Assembly: GCF_938045405.1 (NCBI RefSeq)
Contig: NZ_CALIMW010000301.1
Span: 1 to 17,952, forward strand
From: an uncultured Campylobacter sp.
GTDB taxonomy: Bacteria > Campylobacterota > Campylobacteria > Campylobacterales > Campylobacteraceae
Reading direction: 5' to 3'
Length of the DNA stretch: 17,952 nt
Below, piece after piece: positions 7,250 to 14,732 of the stretch. Each line of letters opens with the position of its first letter. Position 1 is the first letter of the stretch. The translations under genes were made by a program, and so were the position numbers. The notes under the pieces are model-generated. The model searched no databases. It was not told the origin of the DNA and was given only the letters and a program-made list of their open reading frames with translations.

Positions 7250-7984
7250 AATTGTCCTTTTAAATTTTGCTTTTTAAAATTTTACCGCTTATTTTAATTA
7301 GAGCATTCGCTCACGCACAGAAATTTTAAATTTCGTTCGCGCGTGCGAGGAAATTTTAAATTTTGTTCGTGCATATAGAATTTAAATTTCGCCCGCCTAC
7401 ACGAAATCAGTTCTACTCGCTCGCTAATGTAGGAATTTTAAATTTCTACTCATTTGCGTAAAAATTTTAAAATTTTGCTCGCCTGCGTGGAGTTTTCAAA
7501 CCCGTCCGCAAACGCACGGCATTTTGCGTGGGCGAGCAGTCGTTGCGCTGCATCCGAGTTTTGCGCTGTAACTCGCAGCGACCGCCTAATTTTAAAATTT
7601 TAAGCTCGCTTGTCGCAAGCTTAAAATTTAGATCCGCCGCACTTCTAATTTATACATCCATCACGCCTTAAAATTTTAAATCCGCTTCGCCGCAAAATTT
7701 ACTGCGCCGTTATAAATTTGCTACGAAGCCAAGACTTTAAAATTTAAAGCTCGTTTTATCGTACCGCTGCTAATGCTCTAAAAATTTAGCTTCGTTGTAC
7801 CGCAAAATTTTACGCCAAATCTGCGTCCGCCGCTCTTTATGCTATAAAATTCCGCACAGTCCTTTCTTTCCGCACTATGAAATTTTACTTTACGTCTAGC
7901 CGCCGTAAATTCTAACACCACGAAATTTTACTCTCGCCTAGATGCCGCAAATTCCACGTCATTTTTGCGTTGCGCCCTCGAGAG
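7250..7984. other. 735-base gene-free gap upstream of pgpA
   Basis: No gene is visible on either strand. The gap is packed with AAATTT-type words spaced by GC-rich segments, and its left part holds the short-period array at 7320-7491. It divides pgpA from the upstream co-oriented operon, so pgpA must either have its own promoter here or sit on a long untranslated transcript. No clear TATAAT precedes pgpA within 60 bases. Confidence 0.6.
7320..7491. repeat. Array of about five imperfect 28-30 bp units
   Basis: Units begin at about 7320, 7350, 7378, 7433 and 7462. Each opens with GAAATTTTAAATTT or a close variant and continues with a pyrimidine/GC-rich tail such as cgttcgcgcgtgcg, tgttcgtgcat or tgctcgcctgcgtg. 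The last unit carries the 16-base palindrome at 7461-7476. The tails are related to each other, so these are degenerate tandem repeats and not a CRISPR array. Confidence 0.65.
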
Positions 7985-9844
7985 CTACGTCTTTAGCGCG
8001 CTGGTTTGATACAGCTGCATCAGCTGCTCGTAAAACTCGCTCTCGCCGTGGCTCTGCAAGATCCCGCTGTTTGGAAAAAGCTCGTCGTAGAGCTTTTGCA
8101 GATCCGAAAATCGCGCGGGGAAAAGCTCGCTTAAAATCATCGCCGAGATCTCTTTACGCATAAAAATCGCGGGCGGCAAGATCCCCGCGCGCAGCAGTGC
8201 CTTGAGATTTTGCGTACGGTAATGCACGTGATGATGAGCGCCGTGAGGGCAGTTTTTGGTGCTTACTAGCACCTTGCACTTCTCGCAATAGACGTATTCG
8301 GGCATCAGCAAAATCTCGATTTCGCCGCGCTTTTGATACTCGTCCAGCACCGAATGCACGCCGCCTCCTTCGAAAAATAGCTCCATATTTGCGTGATTTT
8401 GCCCAAAAATTATTTTGTTTATACCTAAATTTTTTGCGATCGCGCACTGTAGGGCGGGCTTGTCGTCAAAAATCGCAAGCGAGCCCAGATCGATCATCAT
8501 GGCGCGTTGTGCGACCAAAAAATTCTGCAGCAAATAGCTTAGCGTTTTTTTGCGTAGCTCGTAGGGCAGGGCATCCGCGCTGCTCGTGCCGGTCAAAAAA
8601 ATCACCACGAAATCCGCCTTGTCGATCATGTGCCTAATCAGCCGCTCATGCACGCGGTGGATCGGATCGGCGCAGGTAAAAAACGCTGAAATTTTAGGCG
8701 CGGCAAGCGAGCTTGCGACTTTTTTTATGCGCGCGATTTGCTCTGCAAGACCATTTTTTAGCAGCGTGATGCGCCCCTGCACCGCAGTTTGCTCTGCGTA
8801 TGCGTTTTGAAACACCGAGTCTGCGACCTCGCTTGCGCTTGGGGCATAAACGTCGCTAACGTCTATGCGCGCTACAAGCTCGCAAGAAGCGGGATTTTTG
8901 ATGAAATTTTCAGTGGAATTTGAAATAAAATTTCTCGCCGAATTTGCTACGGATTTTGCATCTGCGCTACAAACGCGATTTATCGCAGAATTTTCGGCAA
9001 TGCTCCGCGCGGAATTTACCGCAGAATTTTCACTAGAGCTTTTCGCCAAATCCAAAGTGGCGTTTTTCGCAGATTTTGTATCTGCGCTGCAAGTAAAAGT
9101 TTGATCATAGCTCGCAGTAAGGCTTTCTATATGGTCTAAGCCCTCGCTTGTGGCGTTTATAGCGCTTTGCGCACTTGCAGTGCGCGCAAAATCCGTGCCG
9201 CTTTTCGCAAAGCTCTGCTCGTTTTGCGCCGCGGCAGAAACTCCATCCTGCAAGTTGCGCGATTCTTTAGCTAGCAAATACGCGCCGCTCTCGCCGCTAA
9301 GCGAATTTTTGGCGCGTTCGGCTATGCCGTCCTTGCGGAGATAAAGCTCCAAAATATCGCCCTTTTTTGCGTCCGCGCAGGAAAAAACGAAATTTATGCC
9401 GCATACGCTTAGCTTGCTTGGGCGCAGTAGCTCGCAGCTCTTGCCGAAAGCGCCGTTTGCGAGCAGGCTCAAGACGTTTAGGTCGGAGCGCGAGATCACT
9501 ATCTTGCGGATTTGCGTTGCGCTATTATTTGCGCTTTTGCTCTCGCTTCCGGCTTGCTCTGCTTTTAAATTTCTTGCCGCGCCCTTAGCTCGCGCCTCGT
9601 CTTTTCTGGCATTGCTCGTCTTTGACATTTTTAAATTCCGCATCGTTTTTAAATTTTGCTTTGCCTTTAAATTTAGCGCCGCATCGCTCGAAGCTTTTGT
9701 AGCGTTTAGGGTTTTTGTGCCGCTTGAAATCCCTTCGCTTTCAAGCGGTTTTATTTCGTTTAAATTGCCGGTATCGCGTGAAATTTCTGTCCCGTCTGCG
9801 ATCCATGTCGAGCGCGCGTGGCTATTTTTTTCTTGCGATGCCAT
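7985..9844 (-). CDS. ATP-sulfurylase-like protein with large low-complexity insertions
   Basis: From the ATG at 9844 the protein is 619 aa. I prefer this start to the ATG at 9886 because AAAGGA (complement of 9851-9856) is six bases upstream; it overlaps the regulator gene by 23 bases. Residues 1-112 are a Ser/Ala/Asn/Lys-rich tail with repeated NLK tripeptides. About 113-180 resembles the PUA-like N-terminal domain of ATP sulfurylase. About 181-320 is a low-complexity insertion. About 320-619 is the nucleotidyltransferase core: CADPIHRVHE at 391-400, GQNHAN at 481-486, a Cys/His zinc-type cluster (CEKCKV…NCPHG) at 520-535, and RKEISAMILSELFP at 563-576. In true sulfurylases the first two motifs read QxRNPxHxxHE and GRDHAG; here key residues are changed, so sulfate adenylation is doubtful. 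It matches in place and type the C. jejuni gene I recall as Cj1609. Family placement is firm; the function is unknown. Confidence 0.85.
   Translation of the reverse strand: MASQEKNSHARSTWIADGTEISRDTGNLNEIKPLESEGISSGTKTLNATKASSDAALNLKAKQNLKTMRNLKMSKTSNARKDEARAKGAARNLKAEQAGSESKSANNSATQIRKIVISRSDLNVLSLLANGAFGKSCELLRPSKLSVCGINFVFSCADAKKGDILELYLRKDGIAERAKNSLSGESGAYLLAKESRNLQDGVSAAAQNEQSFAKSGTDFARTASAQSAINATSEGLDHIESLTASYDQTFTCSADTKSAKNATLDLAKSSSENSAVNSARSIAENSAINRVCSADAKSVANSARNFISNSTENFIKNPASCELVARIDVSDVYAPSASEVADSVFQNAYAEQTAVQGRITLLKNGLAEQIARIKKVASSLAAPKISAFFTCADPIHRVHERLIRHMIDKADFVVIFLTGTSSADALPYELRKKTLSYLLQNFLVAQRAMMIDLGSLAIFDDKPALQCAIAKNLGINKIIFGQNHANMELFFEGGGVHSVLDEYQKRGEIEILLMPEYVYCEKCKVLVSTKNCPHGAHHHVHYRTQNLKALLRAGILPPAIFMRKEISAMILSELFPARFSDLQKLYDELFPNSGILQSHGESEFYEQLMQLYQTSALKT
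8952..9092. repeat. In-frame 120-bp repeat inside the sulfurylase-like gene
   Basis: The 21-base words at 8952-8972 and 9072-9092 differ at two positions and are exactly 120 bases apart (40 codons). They encode the related peptides SADAKSV and SADTKSA. Between them the protein reads as short Asn/Ser/Ala variants (SENSAVNSARS, AENSAINR). This is the core of the low-complexity insertion and looks like an expanded and diverged tandem duplication that kept the frame. Confidence 0.7.
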
Positions 9845-10685
9845 ATTTTTTCCTTTTCTCCCAAAGCGATTTTCGAGAAATCCCAAGTGCCGCCGCCAGA
9901 TCGGAGTCGAAATACTCGTCTTGGTGCGCTACGATCGTGAGCTTTACGTATTCTTCGATGCTTAAAATTTCACTGCGTTCTTTGCTGCTGCCAAGCGTAA
10001 TTTCGTCGTTAAAGCCCTTTTGCGCGCCGATAGATCCGGCGATTACGCGCATGGATTTGGTTTTGCTTAGAAATTTTTCCTTCTGTGCGCCGCTTAGGCT
10101 ATCAAAATCTGGTGCGTAAAAAATCTCCGCGCCGCGTTCTAGCAGCTCAGGGCTTTGCGCGGATAGAATTTTAAGGCGCGATTTTAGCGCGAGTGCGATC
10201 TTAAATACCGCCGCAGCCCGCGCTGCCGCATCGCCGCGCAAAAGAAGCGGAAATTTTATCTGCGCTAAACGCGTGTGCGGTATTTCGCACGAAAGGGAGG
10301 CCTCTTTAAGCAGCGCCTCGTAGGCTTCGTTTTGTGATTTTAGCGAGCGAAACTGCGCGTAATGCTCGATCTTTTTGATGAGCTCCTCTATCATAAATGG
10401 CTTTTGGATATAGTCTGTCGCGCCCGCTTTTACGGGGTTTAGCACCGTTTCGCTATCGACGTAGGCGACCATCAAAATTATGATCGAGCGCTTAAATTTT
10501 TCGATCAGCGGATAAAAGCTCGCGCCGCTCCAGCTCGTAGAGAGCAGCACCGCCTCAAACTCCTCCGCAAGGCCTGCTGCGGTCGCCAAACTCGCCGCGT
10601 TAGTGCATTCATGCCCCAGCGCGCCCAGCTTGTTTGCGATGCTTTGAGCAAGATAGCTTTCGCTCTCGATTATTAAAATTTTCAT
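9822..10685 (-). CDS. HP1021-like orphan atypical response regulator
   Basis: The 287-aa protein has an N-terminal receiver fold (about 1-115) and a C-terminal DNA-binding region with a Fis-like helix-turn-helix (about 245-285: DEYFDSDLAAALGISRKSLW). The receiver cannot be phosphorylated normally: the acceptor Asp position is Ser49 (AVLLSTSW), the acidic pair is weakened (IIESES), and the conserved Thr/Ser is Val73 (MVAY), though the Lys remains (QKPF, Lys95). These changes, the length and the position after ispDF match H. pylori HP1021 and C. jejuni Cj1608. Those are known orphan regulators that bind oriC and control many genes, including energy and redox genes. The ATG overlaps the ispDF stop (ATGA at 10682-10685), and the 3' end overlaps the sulfurylase-like gene, so the three are one operon. 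No kinase gene is nearby, as expected for an orphan. Confidence 0.9.
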   Translation of the reverse strand: MKILIIESESYLAQSIANKLGALGHECTNAASLATAAGLAEEFEAVLLSTSWSGASFYPLIEKFKRSIIILMVAYVDSETVLNPVKAGATDYIQKPFMIEELIKKIEHYAQFRSLKSQNEAYEALLKEASLSCEIPHTRLAQIKFPLLLRGDAAARAAAVFKIALALKSRLKILSAQSPELLERGAEIFYAPDFDSLSGAQKEKFLSKTKSMRVIAGSIGAQKGFNDEITLGSSKERSEILSIEEYVKLTIVAHQDEYFDSDLAAALGISRKSLWEKRKKYGIARKK

Positions 10686-12004
10686 ACGTCCTGCGCCTTT
10701 GCTGCGTGCTTTTGCCAGTCGTAAAATTTTAAATTTACCGCAGCCTGCGCGGCGATGCCTTCGCTTCTGCCCGTAAATCCCAGCCCTTCGGTCGTGGTCG
10801 CTTTGACATTGACGCGCGCGCAGTTTAAAATTTCGCTTAAAACCTCTTGTATCTGCGCTTTGTAAGCGCCGATCTTCGGGCGTTGCGCGATGATCGTAAT
10901 ATCGGCATTTACGAGTTCATAGCCGTAGCCCCTAACGCGCCGCATTACCTTTCGTAACAGCTCCTTGCTATCCGCGCCTTCAAGCTTAGCGTCGCTATCT
11001 GGAAAGAGCTCGCCGATGTCTCCCAGCATCGCTGCGCCGCAAATAGCGTCGATTAGGGCGTGGATCGCTACGTCGCCGTCGCTGTGCGCGATCAGTGCGA
11101 ATTCGCACGGGATCTGTACGCCGCCGAGCACGATGCCCGCGCCTTTTTCAAGCGCATGCACGTCGTAACCCGTACCGCAAAAGATATCGCGCGAGCAGGG
11201 TTTTAAATTTAGCGCCGCCAGATCGCTTGCGCGCGTGATCTTAAGCGCGCCTGCTTCGCCTTTTATAAATTCCAACCGTCCGCCCGCGCTGCGGACCGCC
11301 GCGCTGTCGTCGGTAAAAATTTCGCTTCCCTCAAGCGCCTTTTTAAGTAGCGCCGTACGCGAAAGCTGCGGCGTTTGGATGAGGCGTAGCTCCTCCCTCT
11401 TAACTACGTCCTCGCCGAGGTAGGTCGTGTCATTTACGCCAAGATAGGGGCTGATGCAGTCCGCGCTGCCTAAATTTCGTATCAGCGAGGAGATTAGCCC
11501 TGGCGAAATTTGCGCGCGCGCCACGTCGCTTACGAGCACGAGCTCGCTCTCTACGAGCTTTAGCGCGTTTTTTAGCGAGCTTTGGCGATTTGCGCCGCCT
11601 GGGGCGAAGTGAAATTTTAAATTTGCAGGCCCGCATTCATCTGCGCCGCATCCGACTTGAGCTTTAAAATTTTCCGCACCCCGCGGCTTGCTTGCGTCGT
11701 TTAGATCATCTGCGCCGCATTCGATCCCGCCCTGCTTTCTTTGAAATTTATACTCGCTCGTGCCGCACTCTGCGCTTTTGCCGCGCGCCGAAGCCGAGCT
11801 GCACGCATAGAGGCGCTCGCAATAGCTCGCGTCCTCTTCGTTTACGGCGATTACGATCTTTTTAAATGGGTGCGCCCGCGCAATGCTCTGCGCGACGTAT
11901 TGCCAAAGCGGCAGCTCGCCCACGCGCAGCCACTGCTTTTTGACGCTCAGCTCAAACCTGCTCGAATCGCCCGCGGCGAGCAAAATCAGCGATATATCTT
12001 TCAA
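10682..12004 (-). CDS. ispDF: Bifunctional IspD/IspF (MEP isoprenoid pathway)
   Basis: The enzyme joins two steps of isoprenoid synthesis: 2-C-methylerythritol 4-phosphate cytidylyltransferase (IspD) and 2-C-methylerythritol 2,4-cyclodiphosphate synthase (IspF). IspD shows LLAAGDSSRF at residues 8-17, VKKQW at 21-25 and GGANRQSSLKNAL at 136-148. IspF starts near 270 with metal ligands Asp281 and His283 (GTGYDVHAL) and His315 (HSDGDVAIHAL), and ends with ATTTEGLGFTGRSEGIAA at about 402-419. The length, 440 aa, is about 70 above the C. jejuni enzyme as I recall it. The excess is an insertion at about residues 68-133, between the cytidylyltransferase halves, rich in Cys/Gly/Ala with a repeated ECGAD-type motif. 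The start is TTG at 12004, with AAGGA (complement of 12011-12015) six bases away. It is the first gene of the three-gene minus operon. Confidence 0.95.
   Translation of the reverse strand: MKDISLILLAAGDSSRFELSVKKQWLRVGELPLWQYVAQSIARAHPFKKIVIAVNEEDASYCERLYACSSASARGKSAECGTSEYKFQRKQGGIECGADDLNDASKPRGAENFKAQVGCGADECGPANLKFHFAPGGANRQSSLKNALKLVESELVLVSDVARAQISPGLISSLIRNLGSADCISPYLGVNDTTYLGEDVVKREELRLIQTPQLSRTALLKKALEGSEIFTDDSAAVRSAGGRLEFIKGEAGALKITRASDLAALNLKPCSRDIFCGTGYDVHALEKGAGIVLGGVQIPCEFALIAHSDGDVAIHALIDAICGAAMLGDIGELFPDSDAKLEGADSKELLRKVMRRVRGYGYELVNADITIIAQRPKIGAYKAQIQEVLSEILNCARVNVKATTTEGLGFTGRSEGIAAQAAVNLKFYDWQKHAAKAQDV
11638..11724. repeat. In-frame 69-bp repeat inside the ispDF insertion
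   Basis: The word catctgcgccgcat plus a near-identical tail (ccga/tcga) occurs at 11638-11655 and 11707-11724, 69 bases (23 codons) apart. On the coding strand these give ADE/ADD peptides following a CG pair. AAATTT-type words lie close by (about 11611-11625, 11665-11675, 11742-11750) and encode NLKF, ENFK and YKFQ. The insertion thus looks like intergenic-style repeat DNA held in frame. Confidence 0.65.
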
Positions 12005-12031
12005 ATTTTATCCTTGAAATTTTGTTACGAA

Positions 12032-12037
12032 ATTATA
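12032..12037 (-). promoter_or_regulatory. Likely -10 element for the ispDF operon
   Basis: On the minus strand this reads TATAAT. The start of transcription would be near 12025, giving a leader of about 20 bases with AAGGA at the complement of 12011-12015 before the TTG start. No -35 box is clear, as usual for Campylobacter. TGTTACG at 12023-12029 (plus strand), at the expected transcription start, is one base off the HP1021-box consensus I recall (TGTT[T/A]C[T/A]), so autoregulation is possible but unproven. Confidence 0.5.
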
Positions 12038-12185
12038 CGTATTAAAAATGAAAGCAAAATTAATCGCGGCTTGCGCGCTAAAATATCTTAATCTTAGGCG
12101 TAAATTTATGCGGCGCGGCGGCGAAATTTCAGCCTGCGTTACGAAAATAAACGGCAAAAGAAAAGTAAGGATTAATGAAATTTGT

Positions 12186-12193
12186 TATATTAT
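12186..12193 (+). promoter_or_regulatory. Likely -10 element for thiC-mrp
   Basis: TATATTAT lies about 28 bases before the ATG at 12222, so transcription would start near 12200, just before the Shine-Dalgarno GAGGCG (12212-12217). This supports 12222 as the thiC start. I find no TPP riboswitch between ispDF and thiC: the conserved CTGAGA and ACCTGA boxes are absent, and the leader would be only about 20 bases. Confidence 0.5.
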
Positions 12194-12221
12194 ACGCGCA
12201 TTTTTAAGAAGCGAGGCGAAA

Positions 12222-13529
12222 ATGACCGAAAGCTGCGTATCACAGATCTATTTTGCAAAAAAAGGCGAGCTGACGCCACAGATGAGAGAGGTCGCGCAAA
12301 GCGAGCACATGGACGTGCGGGCCTTGTGCGACCTCATCGCGCAAGGAAGAGCGATCATCCCCGCAAACGTTAATCACAAAAGCCTAAAACCCATCGGCAT
12401 CGGGCGCGCGCTGCGGTGCAAGATCAACGCCAACATCGGCTCCTCGGGCACGACGAGCGATATTGAGGGCGAGCTGGAAAAGCTTGAGGCCTGCTTAAAA
12501 TACGGCGCCGATACGGTGATGGATCTAAGCACGGGCGGCGATTTGGACGAGATCCGCGCCGCGATAATCGAGCGCTCGCCCGTACCCATAGGCACGGTGC
12601 CGATCTATCAGATGATCCATGAGCTGGGCGATATTAAAAATTTAAAAACGAGCGCTATTCTTAGCACGATCGAGAAGCAGGCGCGGCAGGGGGTGGATTA
12701 TTTCACGATCCATGCGGGTTTTAAGCTCGAGTTTATGCCGCTGCTGTCCCGTCGCAAGATGGGTATCGTAAGCAGAGGCGGCTCGCTGATAGCGTCGTGG
12801 ATGATGAAATTTCACAAGCAAAACCCCTTCTACGAAGCGTTTGATGAAATTTGCGATATCTGCGCCGCCTACGACGTATCGCTATCTCTGGGCGACGGCT
12901 TGCGCCCCGGTTGCTTATACGATGCGACCGATAGGGCGCAGCTTAGCGAGCTTGAAATTTTAGGCGAGCTAGCCCTGCGCGCGAATGAAAAAAACGTGCA
13001 GGTGATGATCGAGGGGCCGGGGCATATCCCGTTTAACGAGATCGAGCTAAATATGCAGCTAGAGCGCAAGCTCTGCCGCGACGCGCCGTTTTACGTGCTG
13101 GGGCCGCTTCCGACCGACATCGGCGCGGGCTACGATCACATCAGCTCGGCTATCGGCGGGACGATGGCTGCGTATTGCGGCGCTAGCATGCTCTGCTACG
13201 TAACGCCGAAGGAGCATCTAGGCCTTCCCAATGCAAGCGACGTCAGAGAGGGCATCATCGCGCATAAAATCGCCGCTCATGCCGCGGACGTCGCGTTAGG
13301 CAAAGCGGACGCGATAGAGCGCGATCACGCGATGAGCGATGCGCGGTATGGTTTTGATTGGAACAGGCAGTTTGAGCTTAGCTTAGATCCTGCGCATGCG
13401 CGCGAGCTGCACGACGAGAGCCTGGGCGATGAAATTTACAAGGGCGCGGAGTTTTGCTCGATGTGCGGGCCGAAATTTTGCGCATATAAAATCAGTAGAA
13501 ATTTAACCGAAAATAAGGAGAAGGAATGA
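12222..13529 (+). CDS. thiC: Phosphomethylpyrimidine synthase (radical SAM ThiC)
   Basis: ThiC converts 5-aminoimidazole ribotide to HMP phosphate, the pyrimidine half of thiamine, using S-adenosylmethionine and a [4Fe-4S] cluster. The 435-aa protein is the short form without the N-terminal domain of the long proteobacterial ThiC. Visible signatures are NHKSLKPIGIG at about 51-61, KINANIGSSG at 67-76, TVMDLSTGG at 97-105, SRGGSL, EGPGHIP, GPLPTDIGAGYDHI and VTPKEHLGLP. At the C-terminus is the cluster motif C-x2-C-x4-C (CSMCGPKFC, Cys412, Cys415, Cys420). The frame is open back to an ATG at 12048, but those 58 extra codons are not ThiC-like. GAGGCG before 12222 and the -10 at 12186-12193 favour the shorter protein. 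It overlaps mrp by ATGA, so the two are coupled. Confidence 0.97.
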   Translation: MTESCVSQIYFAKKGELTPQMREVAQSEHMDVRALCDLIAQGRAIIPANVNHKSLKPIGIGRALRCKINANIGSSGTTSDIEGELEKLEACLKYGADTVMDLSTGGDLDEIRAAIIERSPVPIGTVPIYQMIHELGDIKNLKTSAILSTIEKQARQGVDYFTIHAGFKLEFMPLLSRRKMGIVSRGGSLIASWMMKFHKQNPFYEAFDEICDICAAYDVSLSLGDGLRPGCLYDATDRAQLSELEILGELALRANEKNVQVMIEGPGHIPFNEIELNMQLERKLCRDAPFYVLGPLPTDIGAGYDHISSAIGGTMAAYCGASMLCYVTPKEHLGLPNASDVREGIIAHKIAAHAADVALGKADAIERDHAMSDARYGFDWNRQFELSLDPAHARELHDESLGDEIYKGAEFCSMCGPKFCAYKISRNLTENKEKE

Positions 13530-14620
13530 GTAAAGACGAAGTCTTGAATTTGCTTAAAAGCGTGATCTATCCGGGCTTTTCTAAAAGCATCGTGGATTTT
13601 GGATTTGTAAAAGAGGTCGAGATCGGCGATAGAATTTTCGTAGGGATCGAAATCCCCAGCGCCAAGCCTGAGATCGCCGCAGAGCTCAGATCGGCGGCGC
13701 AAAAGGCGCTAGGGGCGGACGTGGAAATTTTAATCAAACAGCCCAAGATCGCCGAGGAAAAGAGCAACTCTCGCAGCGGCAAAAATATCGCGCCGCAGAT
13801 CAAGCATTTCGTGATGATCAGCAGCGGCAAGGGCGGCGTAGGCAAGAGCACGACGACGCTAAATTTAGCCATCAGCACGGCAAAGCTCGGCAAGAGAGTG
13901 GGGATTTTGGATGCCGATATTTACGGGCCGAATTTGCCGCGAATGCTAGGAGAGGATAAGACGCAAGCAAGCGTCGTGGGGCAGAAGCTAAAGCCGATCT
14001 TAAGCCACGGCGTGGAGATGATGAGCATGGGCGTGCTGATGGAGGAGGGCGCGAGCCTCATCTGGCGCGGCTCGATGATAATGAAGGCGATCGAGCAGCT
14101 GCTAAAAGACGTGGCGTGGAGCGATCTGGACGTACTGTTTTTGGACATGCCTCCGGGTACGGGCGACGCGCAGCTTACCTTGGCTCAGAGCGTGCCGGTG
14201 ACGGCGGGCGTGTGCGTTACGACGCCGCAGACGGTCGCGCTGGACGACAGCGCGCGCGGGCTTGATATGTTCGAAAAGCTCCACATCCCGATCGCAGGCC
14301 TTATCGAGAATATGAGCGGCTTCATCTGCCCCGATAACGGCAAGGAGTACGATATCTTCGGTCGCGGCGGCGCGCAAAAGCTGGCGCAGCGATACAACAC
14401 CGAAGTAATCGGCGAGATCCCGATCGAGATCGCTATCCGCGAGGGCGGCGACAGCGGCAAGCCGGTGAGCTTCTATGCGCCCGATTCTTTGAGTGCGAAG
14501 CGCTACGAGCAGGCCGCGCGCAAGCTGTGGGAAAAGATCGAGAAGATCGACCGCGAGGAGCTGGCGGATAACTCCGCGATCCAGCCGGTGATGGACGGCA
14601 AGAGCGCCTGCTCGAATTAG
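13526..14620 (+). CDS. mrp: Mrp/ApbC-family P-loop ATPase, Fe-S cluster carrier
   Basis: Mrp/ApbC proteins bind ATP and carry or insert Fe-S clusters into target enzymes in the cytoplasm. The 364-aa protein has an N-terminal MIP18/DUF59 domain (about 1-75) and a P-loop NTPase domain. The deviant Walker A is SGKGGVGKST (100-109), switch I is DADIYGPNLPRML (129-141), and Walker B is LFLDMPPGTGD (204-214). At the metal-binding loop, where E. coli Mrp has ICSNCG, this protein reads ICPDNG (Cys268 only), so the second Cys of the CxxC is absent. GGAG/AAGGA lies just upstream, and the start codon overlaps the thiC stop. In Salmonella, ApbC is needed for full thiamine synthesis because ThiC is an Fe-S enzyme, so this coupling makes biological sense. 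I recall mrp next to ispDF in C. jejuni too. Confidence 0.95.
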   Translation: MSKDEVLNLLKSVIYPGFSKSIVDFGFVKEVEIGDRIFVGIEIPSAKPEIAAELRSAAQKALGADVEILIKQPKIAEEKSNSRSGKNIAPQIKHFVMISSGKGGVGKSTTTLNLAISTAKLGKRVGILDADIYGPNLPRMLGEDKTQASVVGQKLKPILSHGVEMMSMGVLMEEGASLIWRGSMIMKAIEQLLKDVAWSDLDVLFLDMPPGTGDAQLTLAQSVPVTAGVCVTTPQTVALDDSARGLDMFEKLHIPIAGLIENMSGFICPDNGKEYDIFGRGGAQKLAQRYNTEVIGEIPIEIAIREGGDSGKPVSFYAPDSLSAKRYEQAARKLWEKIEKIDREELADNSAIQPVMDGKSACSN

Positions 14621-14732
14621 GACTTTAGCGGGCGTAGCGTCAAATTTCGCGTGGAATTTCTCTTGAATTTTGCAGATTGAAATTCAACGCGGAATTTCAT
14701 AGTTTGAAATTTCACGCCTAATTTCGCTGCAA

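Noticed and set aside
7320..7491. CRISPR array
   Set aside because: The spaced AT-rich heads look regular, but unit lengths vary, the heads are simple palindromes with changes in each copy, and the tails between them are related rather than unique. No cas gene is near.
12023..12029. HP1021 box as firm evidence of autoregulation
   Set aside because: It matches six of seven positions of the consensus as I remember it, and an equal near-match (TGTTTCG) occurs at 127-133 with no promoter, so chance is likely; it is kept only as a possibility.
12048..12221. N-terminal extension of ThiC
   Set aside because: The frame is open, but the 58 residues are not ThiC-like, and the -10 at 12186-12193 and the Shine-Dalgarno at 12212-12217 lie inside the extension.
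12005..12221. TPP riboswitch upstream of thiC
   Set aside because: The conserved CTGAGA and ACCTGA-type boxes are missing, and the promoter lies too close to the gene for an aptamer.
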